DNA from: Spinellus fusiger
Taxonomy: Eukaryota; Mucoromycota; Mucoromycetes; Mucorales; Phycomycetaceae
Assembly: GCA_025094145.1 (NCBI GenBank)
Contig: JALLLS010000171.1
Coordinates: 1-17,423 of the forward strand
Direction of reading: 5' to 3'
DNA length: 17,423 nt
The notes below the pieces were generated by a model. It was given only the letters and a program-made list of their open reading frames with translations, did not search any database and had not been told where the DNA came from. Shown in pieces: positions 16,199-17,423 of this stretch (position 1 is the stretch's first letter; each line of letters opens with the position of its first letter). The translations under genes were made by a program, and so were the position numbers.

Positions 16199-17423
16199 AG
16201 TCTCTATAGGCCTATGGAATGCCAATGGACTTCAACAGTCTATGGTATATGACATTATGACACACTCACACTCCTTTACTATGCTCTTTATCACAGAAAC
16301 CTGGCTCCTCTCTCCCTCCCACCTTCCTACTTCCTGGACACAGTTCCACACCTATGGCAAGCCTGTTGAGAACAGCTACTGTGGCTCACTTGGTATCTGT
16401 GCTCTTGTTTCTCCCTCCTGTCCCTACCATGTTACCCACATCCCTATGCCCTCCCCCTATGCCCTTGGTGTCCAAATTGGTTCACTGAGAATTATATGTC
16501 TCTACCTTCCCCCCTCCCTTTCCCTTGAAGACACTTTTGCAGTGCTCAACTCCATTCCTTTGAGAGGACACAATCATCTGTGGGGATCTGAATGCAAGAC
16601 TTGGTGCAGTTCTTGGGGACCATGACACAAATCCTAGAGGTACAGCCCTACTGGAATGGCTAGAAGAACGTCAGCTGTATGTCCAGAACAGCATGCATGC
16701 CTTTGGTCAAGCAACCTACCACTCTTTCCAACAAGAACAAAGATGAGTAGCATTGTGGATCTGTTTGTGTCCAACTGTCTCTTTGACAACACATTCATGA
16801 TGGTGTATGGTGATCTCTCTCTTGGTTCAGACCATAGGCTGCTCAGTATGACATTTGATCATGACATGTCTACAGCTCCTATCACACCACCACCCATCAG
16901 AAGAATGTGGAACTTCTCACGCCTTGTGGAGCCAGATGTTGCTGATCTATACAGAGACAAGTTTGATAGTCTCTCCTCTCAACTATGTCAACTAATTACA
17001 TCTACAGTGAGCAATCCTCCTGGTGTCTGTCCTGACATTGATGGCCTGACAGATCAGCTCAGCAGCTGCATCTACTCTGCTTTGGACAGCTCTGTTGGAA
17101 GCAAGACACATAGACCTGCACATTGGCAGAAGTTCTGGAGTGAGGCTCTGCAGGTGGCAGTTGAGAAGAGGGAGCACAGCTTCAAGAGCTGGAAAAGGGC
17201 AAGAGGCCTGGACAAGGTTTGTTGGTGGCAGAGGCACCTGGATGCACAGAGGGCCTTTAGGTGTGAGGTGCAAAGAGCCAAGAGAAGACACTGGCAGGAG
17301 TTTTGCAAGAGCATGGAGAGAGACTATGCAAAGGCTACATCCAAGGTGAAGCAGATTTGTAGAAGAAGACAGCCACAGCAGACATTCCAACACCCAGATG
17401 GGCCAGCAGCAGCAGCAGAAGTG
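16191..17423 (+). pseudogene. LINE ORF2, endonuclease domain and linker, partial, two frameshifts
   Basis: ATG 16191 overlaps the ORF1 stop by 8 bases (ATGAATAG). The exonuclease-endonuclease-phosphatase domain shows IGLWNANG, LFITETWL with the catalytic Glu, ICGDLNARLG (16576-16605) and the C-terminal box LGSDHRLLS (16822-16848) with catalytic Asp-His. Near 16565 the frame shifts by one base and near 16727 it shifts back, so 16567-16728 is read in another frame and the endonuclease is broken between those points. From about 16728 the frame is open to the window end (from 16743, 227 codons) through a Trp- and Arg-rich linker (WQKFWSEAL, RRHWQEFCKSMERDY) that normally leads to the reverse transcriptase. 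That domain is outside the window. Only two single-base errors separate this from an intact ORF2, so it may be a young copy or contain sequencing errors. Confidence 0.85.

Larger units (their letters stand above)
15091..17423 (+). mobile_element. LINE (non-LTR retrotransposon) with ORF1 and endonuclease-type ORF2, cut by window end
   Basis: A 5' leader at 15091-15268, ORF1 at 15269-16198 and ORF2 from 16191 to the window edge give the layout of an L1-like LINE with an apurinic-type endonuclease. Base composition is richer in G+C than the surroundings, as is usual for a recently active element. The exact 5' end is unknown: the leader begins just after the tRNA gene. Reverse transcriptase and poly(A) tail lie outside the window. 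Confidence 0.85.

Noticed and set aside
1..17423. CRISPR arrays, bacterial operons, rRNA
   Set aside because: No regularly spaced repeats, no Shine-Dalgarno-led gene series and no rRNA sequence; the introns and tRNA mark the DNA as eukaryotic nuclear.

Overview
This is a eukaryotic window, most likely from an early-diverging filamentous fungus of the Mucoromycota type (inference). The reasons are AT-rich spacers, very short introns (40-66 bases) with TACTAAC-like branch sites, a fungal-style DCAF/WDTC1 gene, a tRNA-Pro(AGG) gene, and a mix of Ty3/gypsy, tyrosine-recombinase, LINE and Tc1-like relics whose protein style I associate with that group. No species can be named from the sequence alone.

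Layout. Bases 1-567 hold nothing I recognise. 568-2354 is a dead Tc1/mariner-like element on the + strand, carrying inside it the 3' end of a LINE on the - strand. 2355-4347 is AT-rich spacer. 4348-7363 is the only intact host protein gene: eight exons that splice in phase to an 887-residue WD40 protein of the DCAF6/DCAF8/WDTC1 family, a presumed CUL4-DDB1 ubiquitin ligase receptor. 7364-7857 is its 3' flank. 7858-8574 is a second copy of the dead Tc1-like element in the opposite orientation, so the WD40 gene lies between two inverted copies. 8575-9314 is unassigned.

9315-15005 is a decayed LTR retrotransposon. It has related terminal repeats (227 and 259 bases), a tyrosine-recombinase gene directly after the 5' repeat, then gag, aspartic protease, reverse transcriptase, RNase H and a DDE integrase in Ty3/gypsy order. 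A tyrosine recombinase and a DDE integrase inside one LTR pair is the most unusual thing in the window. 15019-15090 is an intact tRNA-Pro gene on the - strand. It is squeezed between the 3' LTR and a LINE whose ORF1 is intact and whose ORF2 runs off the window with two compensating frameshifts.

How it works together: the WD40 gene and the tRNA gene are the only parts that look functional for the host. Everything else is mobile-element debris in several layers. The nonsense codons in the debris are mostly explained by C-to-T or G-to-A changes at conserved Trp and Gln positions.
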